The notes beneath the pieces were generated by a model that had not been told where the DNA came from, made no database searches, and worked only from the letters and a program-made list of their open reading frames with translations. This document shows, piece by piece, positions 9,468 through 23,312 of a DNA stretch of 64,000 nt. The DNA is taken from the NCBI GenBank assembly GCA_031472005.1, contig PZJY01000002.1, forward strand, positions 1,922,001 through 1,986,000. Reading direction: 5' to 3'. A program made the position numbers and the translations under genes. Every line of letters starts with the position of its first letter. The first letter of the stretch is position 1. The DNA comes from Tetracladium setigerum (taxonomy: Eukaryota > Ascomycota > Leotiomycetes > Helotiales).

Positions 9468-12400
9468 TTAGTCGTCCCTTTCCTGTCCTGATCGAAAGGT
9501 CGTACGATTGGTGGAGTTTGACCTATTAGAGCGTGTTAAGCTTGAGGACCTTGATCCAAGCCTTGCCATATTCTTCACATGCGCGAGGAAGAGGTTCGTA
9601 TTTCTTGGACCAACATTTACCGAGTCTGGCAAGGCTGATGATGTGGGGATTTCACTGTGTCTCGGCTTTCGCTTGGGCTTATCCTCTATCACAGTAGCAG
9701 TGTTGAGTGTCCTGCGGCGGTTTGCGTCTCGGAAAGGTGGTGGTGATATTGATTGAGGTCGATCCAATCGCCGGGCGAAAGATCCGGAACTTCTGGGCTG
9801 GAAGCTCTCATCTCCAAGGACAGGTGATGTTTGTCGTGGCGTGCCTGACGGTAGCTTGCCTGGAACTTTGCTTGGGATGTTATCCTTAGCCCAGGGCAGT
9901 GTCCTCTTTCGCTTTGCGGATGATGACGGCGAGTCTGGATCATTTGGGGCATCCTTGCGCTTAAGAGCTTGGCTTGCGGTGTGGAAGAAGGGTTGACGTT
10001 GTACGCTCTTTTGTTTTGGGATGGCGGGCTTGGAAGCTATATCCTCTCTTTGGCTATTTGACACTCTTTCGGTCAGGGCTGGGGATTGTGGGTACAAATC
10101 TTTCCTATGTAATGGAACTGGCGATAGCAAATTTTCTTGTTCGTCTCGGGATCGCTTTTGTGATAGTGGGACCTTTTCTTCAACTCGAGTCGTTGATTGT
10201 CCTTGTGAGTGGCCTTCATAATTTCGAAGAAGAGTTTGTGCTTGTGGAGCTGCTTCTTTAATTTGAGTGGGCTTTCGTCCATGTGAAGCCTGTCGTTCAC
10301 CCGGAGCCAGGGATATTGGCCGTGACACCTCGGGGGGAGCCGACGCCGAGATGTTAGACAAATCAGACATACTCCTAGAGAATATGCTACTTCGAGTGTT
10401 CTTGAATTTCGATCTCTCCTTTTGAACCGCTTCAGCATCAAGAGAAAGCAAGGCATCGTCGAGATTACTAGGTGTGATGACCATCTTTCGAAAGACGCGT
10501 CTTTCCACTTTCTCGTTGAATAACTCATATCCAAATCTTCCCATCTTATCGCCTCTCAAGGCGAGATACTCCTCGGGGTAAAAGCGAATGAAGTCGTCAT
10601 AGTGAGTTTTCGGCAAAAGACGACCGTTTTGACGCAACCAATCAAGATAGACAAGAGCGAGTGTAAATTCTTGCTGATTTCCTGTGTATTCGGGATATGC
10701 AAACTGGAATTTGTCGATGAAGTTGATAAACATTTCTTGGTCAAGGTCGCGCATAGATATGTCTTTTAGCTGGTCCTCGTTCGTAGGCGAAGACGACTCG
10801 TCCACGGCTTTGACGCTCTGTTGGCTATGGTCAACTTGAATTCTCAGCTCTTGCTGACGATCGACATTTTTAACGCTGGCTGGCATGAGCTCTTTGTTAT
10901 GTTGGTCATCGATTTCAGTCGGGAGTGTATCTGATTTAAAGCCTTTGCCATCATTACCTTGGAAGCTGGCGAATTGATAATATTTGTTGCTTTGGTCTCC
11001 ATCCTTTTGGGGTGAGATATGCTCTTGGAAAAGTCTGCCATCATAATCCGTATCATCTGGGAGAATCTTAGGCCGAAGATGTTCTGATTTAATGTCACTG
11101 TCCTGAGAAGCGTCAATTTGAGCTTTCTCGATAGGGTTATTCAGACTTTCGGTATCAACAGGTGATAATTGTCGAAAGTCTGCACTTTCGTACTCCGGGT
11201 AGGAGCGGTAGTCATCCAGACTCGAGTTTTCAGAAAGAGAATCATTGCGATTGACAAAAGACCCCTCAACTAGTGTGGCTGCAGATTTGAGATCTTCTAA
11301 AGAAGCACCTCGCGCAGGCTCAGGTGGGCTGGAAAACTTTGAGATATATGTGCTCCCGACACTTGGGAAATCATCAGTCCGGTAGGCTAATGGGGTGGAA
11401 GGGATATCGAGATTGCGGTTTGTTGTTTGATTATTGCTAGGAGTTGTATCTTCTCCAGCAACTATAGAATCCGAATACGGCGAAGCGGCCTTGAAAAAAG
11501 CTTGGTCGGCATGCGTAGGACTTTGGGTGCGACGAAGGAATTCGTGGTTTGCGTGAGCATTAAACTGGCCTTTTTCATCGTCTGTCAAGGTGGTACTTGG
11601 CGGCTTGTATGTCGCTAAAAAGTTGTCTCGGTACTCCCGGACCATCACTTTGGGGTCTTTGTCTGATAAACCCATCTTGGAAAAAAGCTCTTCCTCCCGT
11701 TTTTGTCTTTTCGATAATTTGCGGGTTTTAACTGCCAAACTTTCTGCCCTTCCGAGGCTGGTGCTTGCCTGTTCCTGGGGCAAGGTTGTTGAAGGTTGCA
11801 TAGGAGGCATTGACACACTTCTGGCAGTTTTCGGTGATAGTCGCACGGAGAGGTGGGCCTGGCAAGGCGGTATTCGAGCCTCCGGAGCAGTCTCCGGGAC
11901 AAGATCTGGCCTCGAATACCCCGGTATACTAGGTTTAGTAGCCTGCCCGTTCTCCGTGTTCACATGCATAGGCTGGGAACTCAAATCTGCATGTGTAGCC
12001 GGAATGATAACGGTTCCTGAGGAAGAAATGTCACAGGATTTTCGATGCCTGTTTGGGCTTGCAGGATGAGCGGGGCTCGAGTAATTCTTGGCTGCCACAG
12101 GTGTTCGCTTGACTTGTATCGGAGGATACTTGTTGACAGCTGTTGAGGGTAGGACAGAATCCATATCTCCATCGTCGTCATCCTCATCCTCGAGAGAGTC
12201 TCCCATTGCATCTGGGACTGCTAGATTTAGATCTTGAACAACGTCGGCGCCTTGTTCGCCATTAATGGGCTGGCTTGAGAAGTCCCCAGGACTAGATCGA
12301 GGTCGGCCAGGGCTGCTGTGAAGACTGCCTATGTCGAGGAGCTCCGTGTCAAAATCAACAAGCTCGGGAACTTCAGCTCCTTTCCCCTCTCCCTCCTTCC

Positions 12401-13582
12401 CTGGACTCATCAGTAAGCTGGCTTCGCTCTCATCGTCGTCCGATGAATCTTCTAACATCTCGTCCAACCCAGCACTCTCCCGCCCCATAAAATCGGCTAA
12501 GCCCTGCCTGATCGATTCGGGAGCAAGGCAGTCTGCTCTTTGAGCTTGGGATTAAACCACGAGGCGGGCTGGGCATCAAAAAGCCGTTGTTGTTCTTTTG
12601 GTAAGCGAGAAAATTTTCGAGGAACCCTTTTAGACCCATCAAATGGCTTTTCTGTTTGAAATGTGTCGAGGAAAAACCGTGAACTCTCCAGTGGCCGCTT
12701 TCCGATTGTGATAACTGATTTCTGGCCAATTTCATCATTGGATATTCGATGTTGGCTCTTTGATTCCTGGTGTTCGTCCTGCAGGCCATCTTCGCTATTA
12801 GAATAGGAAGAGCCGACCCAGTCAAGGAATTGGTTTTCCTGACCTGTGTCAAGCACAGACATCCCATCCATTACCGGAGCCACACCAATCTGAGTGTTGA
12901 AAGGCAACGAGGTAGCGGATGCGTGTTCCGAATTTGTAGAAATTGGAAGTGAACTACCTTCTGATACCCCAGTGAGTAGATTGTTCAATTTCTGACAAAT
13001 TGAGCGTATAGGCCTTTCAAGATTAAGATCGGATGGTGCGCCAAATACTCGTGATCCTTCACTTCCAAAAAGCTTGAAGTTCAAGACCTTAAGGGTCAGT
13101 GCCGGTTTTGCATCCTTGTGGAATACCTGAAGAAGTTGTTAGCAATGCTCCGATTGAATCTCAACAAGATTCACAGACTAGAGAGTAATTTTCGATTGTG
13201 ATGATAGCTCCAACGATGCTGTGAAACTTCCTTCCGCCGGTGGCCTTCTCAAAGGCGATGAGTCCCTTCACGTCAAATGTTGCTTGGATATTTCTAGTGC
13301 CATCTGAAAGTTTGGCCTCGACAGCAGAAGAGGTGGGTGTTTCTCGCTATATCGAAATTAGCAAAGAGCAGCTTGAGAGGCGAGGGTTTGGTGTCTCACA
13401 ATCTCAACGATCTGGGCCGCTCTTTTCCTGCTCTGCATAACGGTAATGCTCTCAGGGCTGCATGTTACTTTGGGATTTTGGATATATGTCCCTGGAACGT
13501 ATGCTTTGAAATCTTCAAGAGCAGCACCTAGCTCTTTCTCGGCTAGGGGCGCAAGCCATTCACGTCGAAGTAAGTTGGCCAT
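9468..13582 (-). CDS. TPP1/Est3-like OB-fold telomere protein with very long disordered tail
   Basis: Exons 13582-13400, 13346-13179 and 13126-9468. The N-terminal ~150 residues resemble the fungal TPP1/Est3 (shelterin Tpz1-like) OB-fold: REWLAPLAEKELGAALEDFK, ITVMQSRKRAAQIVEI, IQATFDVKGLIAFEKATGGR, IVGAIITIENYSL, then LKVLNFKLFGSEGSRVFGAP. Proteins of this class bridge single-strand telomere binding and telomerase. The rest is Ser/Pro-rich and disordered, apart from a folded-looking block around FINFIDKFQFAYPEYTGNQQ to FIRFYPEEYLALRGDKMGRF, and a basic C-terminus. One base is needed in the G run 12519-12521 to link the upstream frame (KEQTALLP) to the 1006-codon downstream frame (ESIRQGLADF); total then 4011 nt, 1336 residues. 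The second intron uses a weak donor, GTCTGT. Family call is by pattern memory. Confidence 0.62.
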
Positions 13583-14565
13583 GTTCAGAGTGAAATTTCA
13601 ACAGGAGAGATGTCGACTGAGGTAGCGGTTGCTTGTTCATGCCACGGCATTGAAGTAGAACATGAGAGACCAGTCCTGGTGCTGGACATGAGCTCGTGGC
13701 GATGTTCTTGTCGAGGAAGGTGCAGGACTGAAGGGGAGGCCGAAGAACTCCAGGTGAAGAGGTGATGTTGTGAATTCATTCCTGATGAACTTGAGTCATT
13801 TTAAATGTTTGAAAGGTGAAATGAATATCATATGAATAGGACAAGACCAACACTTGCAACTCATTGTCATGCGTGTACTGGGATCCGCGTCCGTCGTTAC
13901 ACTTTTTTTGGTGTGACGCGCAACGCGCTGCCAAGGCCAGGAAGGCTGGGCTAGTCTATATTAGGAAAGTCTCGGCCTTACCTTGGCACCTGAACGTCGT
14001 CAGATGCACGATGACCAAGTTTGAGCTGTCACTAGAGCGGGAGCGGGAGCTGTCCAGGGACAAATTTGAAGTGAAGCTATGAACGTGAAGCGTGGCGACG
14101 ACAACAATAAACAGGCACTTTCTCGCCTTCATCTCTACCCTCGCGTCTACTTATGGCCTCTTGCCTTTCAGCATAACAAAGCTGCAGCTAACAAGTGCTT
14201 TGGTGTTGCAACCTTTTCCAAAACATCTGGTCCTGCCTAAACAATAACAACAACCATAGCAACAGGAAGAGACTTGAGAGGTATGGTAGTCAATATCCAA
14301 GCCATAAATCTTCTAAATCTTCATAAATAGCTGAGACAATACACAGAAGTGATGGCTTACATCCGCAACGTCTCCCTCTGCGAACGGTCGATTCGGTGAC
14401 ATGATACTCCTACCTACTGTTTCCTTTTCATCATAACTCCCACACCAAATACCTCGTACACATACCGGCGGTCCTGCCTATCGACTACCCACACTGGACC
14501 CAATATAGGAAGAAGTCAAGGGACAAATTACGCCACACGCGTTATCCAACATCAACCAACCCCTC
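13583..14565. promoter_or_regulatory. Divergent intergenic region telomere protein / FAB1
   Basis: Nearly 1 kb between divergent starts. FAB1-proximal 200 bases are C/A-rich with many CCTAC-like pyrimidine runs, as in a fungal leader. Small ORFs at 13585-13779 and 13864-14082 lack recognisable domains. Confidence 0.45.
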
Positions 14566-17500
14566 ATGTCTACGAACGACTCCCCCGCTACCTCAATAGG
14601 TAGCCTCGGCCAGCGTGCTCGACGAGGTTCTCTAGCTTCCCTCTCTGGGCAGAATCCCATCGATAAAGAACAGTTATCTCAAGCTCTGGACAAGATACAC
14701 AATTCCGCCTCGCATTCAGGGTCCCTCACAACCTTTAACGAGTTTGCCTCGCCTCCGCCACCATCGAGCACGGAAAGTAAGGGCATCGCCGGGGATTTAA
14801 TGCAAAATGGGTTGAGCGGCCTCTATAGTCGTTTTAGAGGAGCAGTTGGCGCAGGGCCTACAAAGGAAAAACAAACTCCGCCTTCAAGTAAAACAGATCG
14901 CGACAGTGTCGACAACCTCTCCATCCAAAGTCAGGGTACTACGTCAAAGGGTTCAATGCTCTCCACAAGAGAAGACAGTGGCTTGACCTCTTCTCCGATA
15001 CAACTATCCAGCACTTCGTCCCGCTTGCAGTCACCGACTGCCTCTTCGTTCGCTGGGCATACTTCGGAGAGCCAGTCTCAAAACAGATCTTCAAAAGCCT
15101 CATACACTTCAACTGCTGCTACAACTCCAGGGACTGCAAAATCCATGTCCACTCGACCTTCCATCACCCCCATGGCTAAAGCTACTACCTCAGTGGCAGT
15201 AGTACCAACACTTGACCCTGTGAACGTGAGTGCCTTTAAAGATGTGGAGAGAGGGCGCGCAGGCACAGAGAGCCGACACGGAGATAGCACAGCGCCTAGC
15301 CAGGCTTCTGTGTCTGGGGATGCTCGCAATGATCGACCCGTGGAAGACAGTGATTCAGACCTCTACGTCGACGATACAGATGTGATGTTGCATATCCACC
15401 GTCCCTCCCTTAGTAGCACTGCACAGGGTGATTCATTAGGGGTAGATGGAAGCATTGACATGCGTAAACGAATCGTTGCCGGGAATAATAACAGCGCAAG
15501 TTCTGCATTAGCATCCCTCCAGAAACGCCCTGTAGCGATTGATCGCATCACACAATCCCATTTACCCGGCTATCAAGCATCTAGAGCATCATCGACCGAC
15601 AGAAGCATTGCCGAAACTAGCCCTATCAATACAGCCGCCCACTACAGTGTTCTCCATGAAACCTTTTCTGCTGAGGATGCACATCTCCCCGGTCCTTTGG
15701 GAAGATTAAGAATTCCCGGGACTACAATGAATGAGGGGGCACCAGAGGCCGTAAGCGCGAGGTTGGAACAGATGCGAAAGCAGGTCTTGAGCAAGGAGTT
15801 CTGGATGGCAGATGAAATATGCAAAGAGTGTTTTCTTTGTGGTGACACATTTTCGGCATTTAGACGGAAACATCACTGCCGAACTTGTGGCTGTATATTT
15901 GACAACAAGTGCACTTCGACCATCTCTGGTCAGCGATTTGGAGTGCAGGGCTCGTTACGGGTGTGCAAAACTTGTCTTGGTATCATCAATAGACGGCATG
16001 ATAGTAGCGGATCCGATGACTCTGCCGATGAAGGAACATTGCCCTCCTTTTTCCAAGCCCAACAAGCTAAATATGAAAACGCGAGCAAGACGGAGAGCGG
16101 AGAGATCAAGGAACAGGTTGTAGAAGATACCTCTGCTCCTAATGATGCAAATCGGCCACTGGCGACACCAATGATGGCTATTCCAGCTACCCGGAGAATA
16201 GGCGACTCTTCCAATAGACGGTCAGCAGTTTTGGAAATCGACGCCCCGCAACTCAGTCGGCCAAGCTCGTCCAGGTCATTGAAAACACAATCTACAGCTG
16301 GACGACCTGCATCTGGTCACAAGAGACACATATCAAAGCACAATATATTTGGTCGGTTCAAGCCAACCGTGGAGGACAGAGCACCATTTCATCGGGGAGC
16401 AACTGAAGACATGGGTAAAAAGTCTCGGCTTCCTGCATTTCATGACGACAACATTATTGATCCCGATTTGGCCCCTTATATGTCCGATGAGGAGTCGAGT
16501 GGTGATGAACAATTGAGCATATTTGCAACCATGAACAACGGGGGTAGTTTGAGTCATAGTTTCGAGAATGATCGTTCTGGATTTGGTTCGCTTCTCAGCT
16601 CCAACAAAAAACACAGGGCCAGAGGCGCGGACAAAAGTATCAGTGGTATGAGCTTTACGAGTCGTGGAGAGGATCTGAATACCGGTGGCTTTCCAAGGTC
16701 CAGTCGACGTCGTAACCTCAGTGCTGCAAGCGCCAGTATGCATCACACTCGTGCTTCTCGCCCCATTCCAACTGGATTCGGGAATCTCGACGAAGAGGCT
16801 AGCCAGATGGATACTTCCTCCATTATTTCTGCCATTCCACCCTCTCGTATGACACGAAGCGCTTCAATGAGAGACGCAAAAGCTCCCCAAGTTGAGTTGA
16901 ACAGCGCCAGCTTACACCACGTCCGGCGATTATTACGCCAATTACTTCAAGATGAGGATATTCCAAACGTCTCCTCCTGGGAAAAGGCTCTGATTCCTAT
17001 TTTATTGCAATGTACTGACGATGTCAATCCTAACGTAAGGCTTGGTGATGCTATCGATATTCGCCACTACGTTAAACTGAAGAAGATACCTGGCGGTAAG
17101 CCAGGTGATACGTCCTACGTCTCGGGAGTCGTCTTCACCAAGAATCTAGCTCTGAAAAGCATGTCTCGAAGTATTGCCAATCCTCGAATCGTCATTGTTT
17201 CCTTTCCCATTGAATATTCACGACACCAACATCACTTCATGAGCCTCGAGCCTGTTATTGCGCAAGAGAAAGAATTCTTGAAGAACATGGTGAATCGAAT
17301 TGCGTCCCTGCGTCCTCAATTACTTTTGGTACAAAAGCACATCTCTGGCCTAGCATTACAATATCTGGCGGAAGCAGGGATCGCTGTTGCCTACAATGTC
17401 AAAAAGTCTGTTATCGAGGCTGTATCTCGCTGTGCCCAGACGGAAATCATCTCATCGATTGATATGGTCGTCCTGAAACCGGTTCACGTTGGCAAGAGTG

Positions 17501-20500
17501 CTGGATTTGATGTCAAAACCTATGTTCACAACGACATACCGGGAAAGAAGAAGACGTGCATTTATTTATCTGGCTGCCCCAAGGACCTTGGATGCACGAT
17601 TGCCCTCCGAGGAGCGAATTTGGAGGTTCTGACAAAAATGAAGCGGATTACTGAGTTTATGGTATACGTGGTTTACAACCTGAAGCTTGAGACCTGTCTG
17701 ATGCGCGATGAATTTGTTCTGGTCCCATCTGTCGAGGAGAATAGTGGCAGTCTTTCTTTTGACAAACAGCACTCCACTACCGCACTCAATTCTGGAGGAC
17801 CCGATCCTGCGAACATTCCACAGGATGCTATCGGTGCGACAGGCAATACTCTGAACGCGGTTGCTGAAGCAGCGAGCAAGATGCAAAATAGCGCCGGTGA
17901 TGCCACCGGTACACAAGATCTGCCCACAGATGGATCTGGAGATTCCAATACGCCCGAAAGTACAGCTATCAAGGAGGGGAATCCGCAGTTGGCAATCGAA
18001 GCACCGAAGACTGTTTCGGCTCATGAATCGCATGCTCACGTGTCACACGAAGATCAAGTTCCCGAAGATATCCCAATGCCGACTTTCTATAGCGACATGG
18101 TAGCCAAGCATCAGACCAAGATCCTGTCTGCATCTCCGTTTGTCAAGTTCATGCAACCATATCTTTTGATGAGGGCTCGAGAACAAGAACGCAGACTGAT
18201 ATACCTCAAAAGACTACGTGATCAGGACACTTTTGAAGAGCAAACAGATACTGAAAAGATGAAACCTCAGAAGTTTGAATTGATCAAGCCAGAGATGGTT
18301 CACGAGACATTGAGCAAAGCGCCTCGAGCAATCATGGAGGTCTTGCATGCTGTCCATGATGCCGAATACGACAAAGCCCTGCACAATTATCAAACCCAAA
18401 AACGTCAATGGGAGAATTACATTCAAGGCAATCTGAATCTCTTCGATCCATACGCCCATCAGAACATTACAGTTTTATACACCGTCGTATGTACAGCCAC
18501 CTCTATCCCATGTGCGGGACCGGACCTTCTAGCTCTCGTATTCTACAATGGGCACTCTGAACCCAATGGCGATTGCACTTTAGGGCAGTATGTCGAGGAT
18601 ATTTGCATGGAAGCAGGGACCGTGTGCGAGTCAAATGTCTGCGAGAAGAGGATGTCAGAGCATCACCGAACATATGTACACGGAGAGGCACGGGTAACCG
18701 TCTTTGTGGAGAAATCGCCCTGCAAGATTAAAGGATTGCAAGACTCCATCCTTATGTGGAGCTATTGCAAGATCTGTCAGAAGGAAACACAAGTTATGCC
18801 CATGTCAGAGAGTACTTGGAAGTATTCTCTTGGCAAGTACCTCGAACTTTCATTCTGGAGCAGCGATCTGAGGCTGCGCTCAAGCTTCTGCCCTCACAAT
18901 TTGCACCGAGACCATTTACGTTATTTTGGGTTCCGTAACTATGCGGTTCGCATACATTATGACCCTATTGACCTGCTCGAAATCGTTGTTCCTCGAACGA
19001 GAATCACCTGGAAAGTTGACAAGGATCTTCGTTTGAAGAACGAAATCTTCACCAAGATTGAGGAGCGCTGGAACAGGTTCATGGCCACGGTTCATTCTCG
19101 AATCAACGGGATCAACATTGAAAGCGTTGCTCCAGAGAAGGTGGAAGACTGCAAAGCAGAAGTGGAGAGACTCAAGAAACGAGCCCAGGATGAACATGCT
19201 GCCCTCACCAAAAAGCTTCAACAGAAGTACATGGAGTCGAAGTATTACGAGATCGTGCCGATGAATCGAGCTGTGAGAGCAATGCAAGAAAAGGTTGCTG
19301 AATGGGATGGTGCATTTGCTGACTTTGACTCGGACTTCTTCCCTTCAGAGAAAGACATCAGGCGACTGGCAGCGTTACAGCTGAAGAAAATGTTCATGGA
19401 TCGCGACGAATCAACAAGCTCATTGGTTTCAGCCGAAACGACAGATCTAGCTTCTGATATCGATGAGAAGTCTCCGGCGACATCTTTGGAGTTGACTCGG
19501 AAATCTTCAAATGCAACAATCGAAGATGCCCGAGATGCGTTGAACTCTGTGGTAGAGGAGAGCCCGCTTCCAGAATTACCCCAGGATCTAGTTCTTGCAG
19601 AAATTCCAGGAAGGGATCACTCATCCCCTATCCAAGACGCAGACCACGAGCATATGAATCATCTTGATCTTGCAATCCCGTCAAATAGTGAACCCACCGA
19701 AACAACTCCCTACGAAACGCCAGCTCTTGTCGAAACTTCTTTGACAGTCTCAGCACCAGAGCCCGATGGCGCTTTACTCTCCGCTACCTCTCCATTAGAA
19801 TCAACTTTAACAGAGAAGGTCGAGAGACTCCGAAGAGCAAATCGGAAATCGGGAGACGATACGGGCAGTTCCACGGACGTCTCGAGTATTCCACGGCCTG
19901 CGGAGCGAGGTACCAGTCGCCGCAGTGGCACGGCGATGTCTCCGCCAATCAACCGCACTCAATCACAGCCTGCTGGGACGCTCCGGCGTAACCCATCAAG
20001 CAAACTGAATTTCAAGAAAGGAGATTCTCGTGCGTTAGCGGAAAGCTCAAATCCAGGCCTTGAAGGCTTGCAAGCATCTGCTACCGAGCCTGTCAAACCG
20101 ACAGATAAGAAGCTTTCAGAGAGACTTGGTCTGGGTACGATGAAATCTCGAAAGCCTGGTCAGTCTTTGATACCTCGGTCAGTCCATGGAAAAAAGAAAG
20201 AGTCCAAAGTGTCAACATTAGCAAAACACTTTGAGCAACTCAGCAGAGAATTCGAAAAAGAACGCTTGAAAGATAGGCGTAATCGTGCAGCTAAAGTCAC
20301 ACAATCGCGAGCCTTCCCCAAAGCCTCGTCCAAGCCGATGGTCGAGGTCTATAAGGATGTCAATGAAGCTGTTGAAGAGCGTGGCCCTGCAAGTGAAGAC
20401 TTGCGTTCCGTCGAACCGACCAATAGAGATGCCCGCCAACAAGCACAGTGTCTGGTTTAGCGGACCTGAATACTGATCGAACTCCGGTGGAAGCTGGGCC

Positions 20501-22278
20501 CAGTTCACCTGCTGATACCACAGCTACGGCAGAAGACACCGCTACGGAAGCAGAATTGGACGATCATCATCATATTAGCCAAAATGGATCCGATGATGAG
20601 GGTGTTACGAGTGATACTGACCATCACCATCACCCTCTGCTAGACGAAGTATTACCAGGTGCCGCGGAAATGGCCGATTCTCTGGAGAAGCCAGAAGGGG
20701 ACATGCCGATGGAGATACCGAAGCATGAAAAGACGAGTTTGATGAAGATGCTCACCAATTTCTGGGCCGAAAGATCGGCAAGTGGCTGGACCCCACTAGA
20801 GTATCCGATTAGTGCCAGTGATCACATTTTTGCCGATGAGGATGTGATTGTTCGCGAAGATGAGCCCAGTTCATTGATTGCTTTCACATTACAGTCTCAG
20901 CATTATAGAGCGACCCTAGAAGATATCAGGAGCCAAGGCAAGTTTAATGCTAGGAGAGAAGATGGCTCCGCATCAGAGGATGCCATGCCAGAAAATATGG
21001 GAGAGAATGACGGAATTGATCAGGCTGAGGTCGAGACCTCTTTGCTCCGGGCAACCGGGACGCATCTTGCGTATTCTTTCGTCGACGGAAACGCCAAAAT
21101 GCAATGCAAGATCTTCTTTGCTGAGCAATTCGATGCTGTACGTAGAAAATGTGGTGTTTCCGATAGGATTGTCGAGTCTTTGTCACGATGCCTGAAGTGG
21201 GATTCCAAGGGAGGCAAGACAAAGTCGGTGTTCTTGAAGACTTTGGACGATCGATTGATCCTAAAGTCGTTATCCCAAACCGAAACGGGCGCTTTCCTTA
21301 AGTTCGCGCCAGCCTACTTCAATATTATGGCGGAAGCACTGTTCCATGACTTACCCACCGTCATTGCAAAGATGCTGGGTTTCTACCAAATCATCATCAA
21401 GAACCCCACAACTGGAACTGAAATCAAATGGGACGTTTTGGTGATGGAGAATCTCTTCTATGATCGTGTACCTACGCGGATCTTTGATCTCAAGGGCTCT
21501 ATGCGTAACCGAAAGATTCAGTCTACCGGAGAACAGAACGAAGTTCTTCTTGACGAGAACATGGTGGAGTTCATATATGAATCTCCATTGTTTGCGAGGG
21601 AGGTGGGTTTCATGGTCTTGTTGAGTAAAAGATTTCGCTGACTGGCTATTAGCATTCCAAGAAGCTTCTCAGGGCCGCAATCTTCAATGACACGCTATTC
21701 CTGCAACGAAACGACGTGATGGACTACTCACTGATGGTAGCTGTCGATGAGGTACGCCCCCGCTCTATTAGTTGCTTTCCCTTTAGCACACTAACACTTA
21801 ATAGGCTCGCAAAGAGCTGGTTGTCGGTATCATCGACGTCGTGCGAACGTACACCTGGGTAAGTAGCTACTCTATGAATAATTTTGGAGAGAGCTAATAT
21901 CATCCTAGGACAAAAAGCTAGAATCTTGGATTAAAGATCGCGGCTTCGCGGGTGGTGGACGGAACCGCCCTACCGTCACCTCTCCGAAGGTACGTACATT
22001 CTTCATCAACCCAGCGAGCCTATTTACTATTCTCCGATATCACGCTAACGTTCGCCCTTTCATATAGGAATATAAGAGCCGCTTCCGAGAAGCGATGAAC
22101 AGATATATCCTTCAAGGTAAATAGACGACCCATATTCCTTCCATCCCGCAAAAGTTGATACAGCAGCTAACTTGGTTCCAAAACAGCACCGAATAGTTGG
22201 CATCAATGGCAAGGAACGATGGAATCCAGGGTTCGAGAATCCAAGCAACCAAATGTCACTTTTGCTGAAAAGGAATGA
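14566..22278 (+). CDS. FAB1: 1-phosphatidylinositol 3-phosphate 5-kinase Fab1/PIKfyve
   Basis: Makes PI(3,5)P2 on the vacuole/late endosome. Exons 14566-21602, 21653-21751, 21805-21858, 21909-21989, 22068-22116 and 22187-22278. Domains in order: disordered Ser-rich N-terminus; FYVE finger near residues 412-470 (ECFLCGDTFSAFRRKHHCRT, with RKHHCR for PI3P binding); a Cpn60/TCP1-like domain near 900-1030 (LALQYLAEAGIAVAYNVKKS, LGCTIALRGANLEVLTK); a Cys-rich CCR-like stretch near 1250-1500; disordered linker; C-terminal lipid kinase (GGKTKSVFLKTLDDRLILKS, RIFDLKGSMRNR, NDVMDYSLMVAVDE, GIIDVVRTYTWDKKLE). The frame breaks once, at the C run 20432-20434; one added C joins RDA to PPTSTVSGLADL and gives exactly 7413 nt, 2470 residues. 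Last exon ends WHQWQGTMESRVRES then stop. Confidence 0.96.
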
Positions 22279-23312
22279 GCATGCGGATGACGAAAGAGTG
22301 AGTCGAGAGGGGATGAGGAGAGTAGGCGGGAAGGATATCATGGTATGATTTTATGAGCGAGCGAGTATGTAATTCTAGCGGATCAGGTTAGGCATTTTCA
22401 GGTTCAAGCGTTCGGTTAGGTTAGTGGGTTATGGATTTTATGGTAGAGGGAGGGATGGAGTCTTAGCATACCCTCTGATAATCAATAATAGACATTTGGT
22501 TTCTTGAATTCCCAGTATAAGAAGTCTGTCATACTAGGTACCTGTGTTCTTTTATGGTGGCATGATTAGTAAGTCTCGAGGTACAGTACAGTACCTGCTT
22601 TGAACCCTCGCTAAGGCTGTTGTTTGTTGACATTGATTGGTAGCGTTGTTTTTAATGGTGAAGGATGGTCTACTGTACGAGCTTGTGCCTGCAGCATCTA
22701 ATATATGGATCATGATTCTCTGACAACCTTCAATCGCATTTAAGAAATTGAAGCTCGAAATAGCTGCTGCGATCGAGGTATGTATCGGGATTTGTTTGGC
22801 CATCAAGGTTGATACCAAGACACCTCGATATTTGCCAAGACAGCCATCAGATTCCACCATCACGACTCCACGCAAGGCCTCCAATTCTTGCAAAGGATTT
22901 CCTTTGTCGAATCCGGCTGCCAGAGGGAATTCCATCCACTAGAGTGGGTGAGAATGCCCTCATCCCTTCTTGGCTTTGAGGGATATGTGGCTTGGCCCCA
23001 TCAAGGTGTTTGCTTGCGCCAAGAGGAGGACCTTCACTTGCAGCAACAGCACAGAACAGAATATTCTTCTGTCTTATGGCAAAAGTCGAAAGAAGAAAGC
23101 CACAGACAGGAGTGAAAGGGATCAGCCACTAGCGCTGCATGGCCAGAAAGAAAGCTATATCTTCCCGGCCCTCGCTTTTCGTTTCTTTACCATCACCGTC
23201 GGATCCTCCTCTCCTCCTCCTCTACCTCAATCAACCAAACGACATTTACTTGTTCGCTCACCTCCCTCACGAAGTCTCGGTAATCATCAGCTCACCCACA
23301 AAATTCGTCAAG
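22279..23312. other. Intergenic region FAB1 to GPI-anchored protein gene
   Basis: About 1 kb downstream of FAB1 and upstream of the next plus-strand gene. Contains GGTTAGG-type repeats near 22380-22430 in the FAB1 3' region and a C/T-rich leader from 23155. ORFs at 22552-22935 (minus) and 22888-23434 (plus) have no domain features and I do not support them. Confidence 0.4.

Noticed and set aside
9508..12069. Several plus-strand ORFs of 60-159 codons
   Set aside because: Antisense shadows of the long telomere-protein exon.
22552..22935. 127-codon minus-strand ORF after FAB1
   Set aside because: No family resemblance and overlaps other equally long ORFs; likely accidental.
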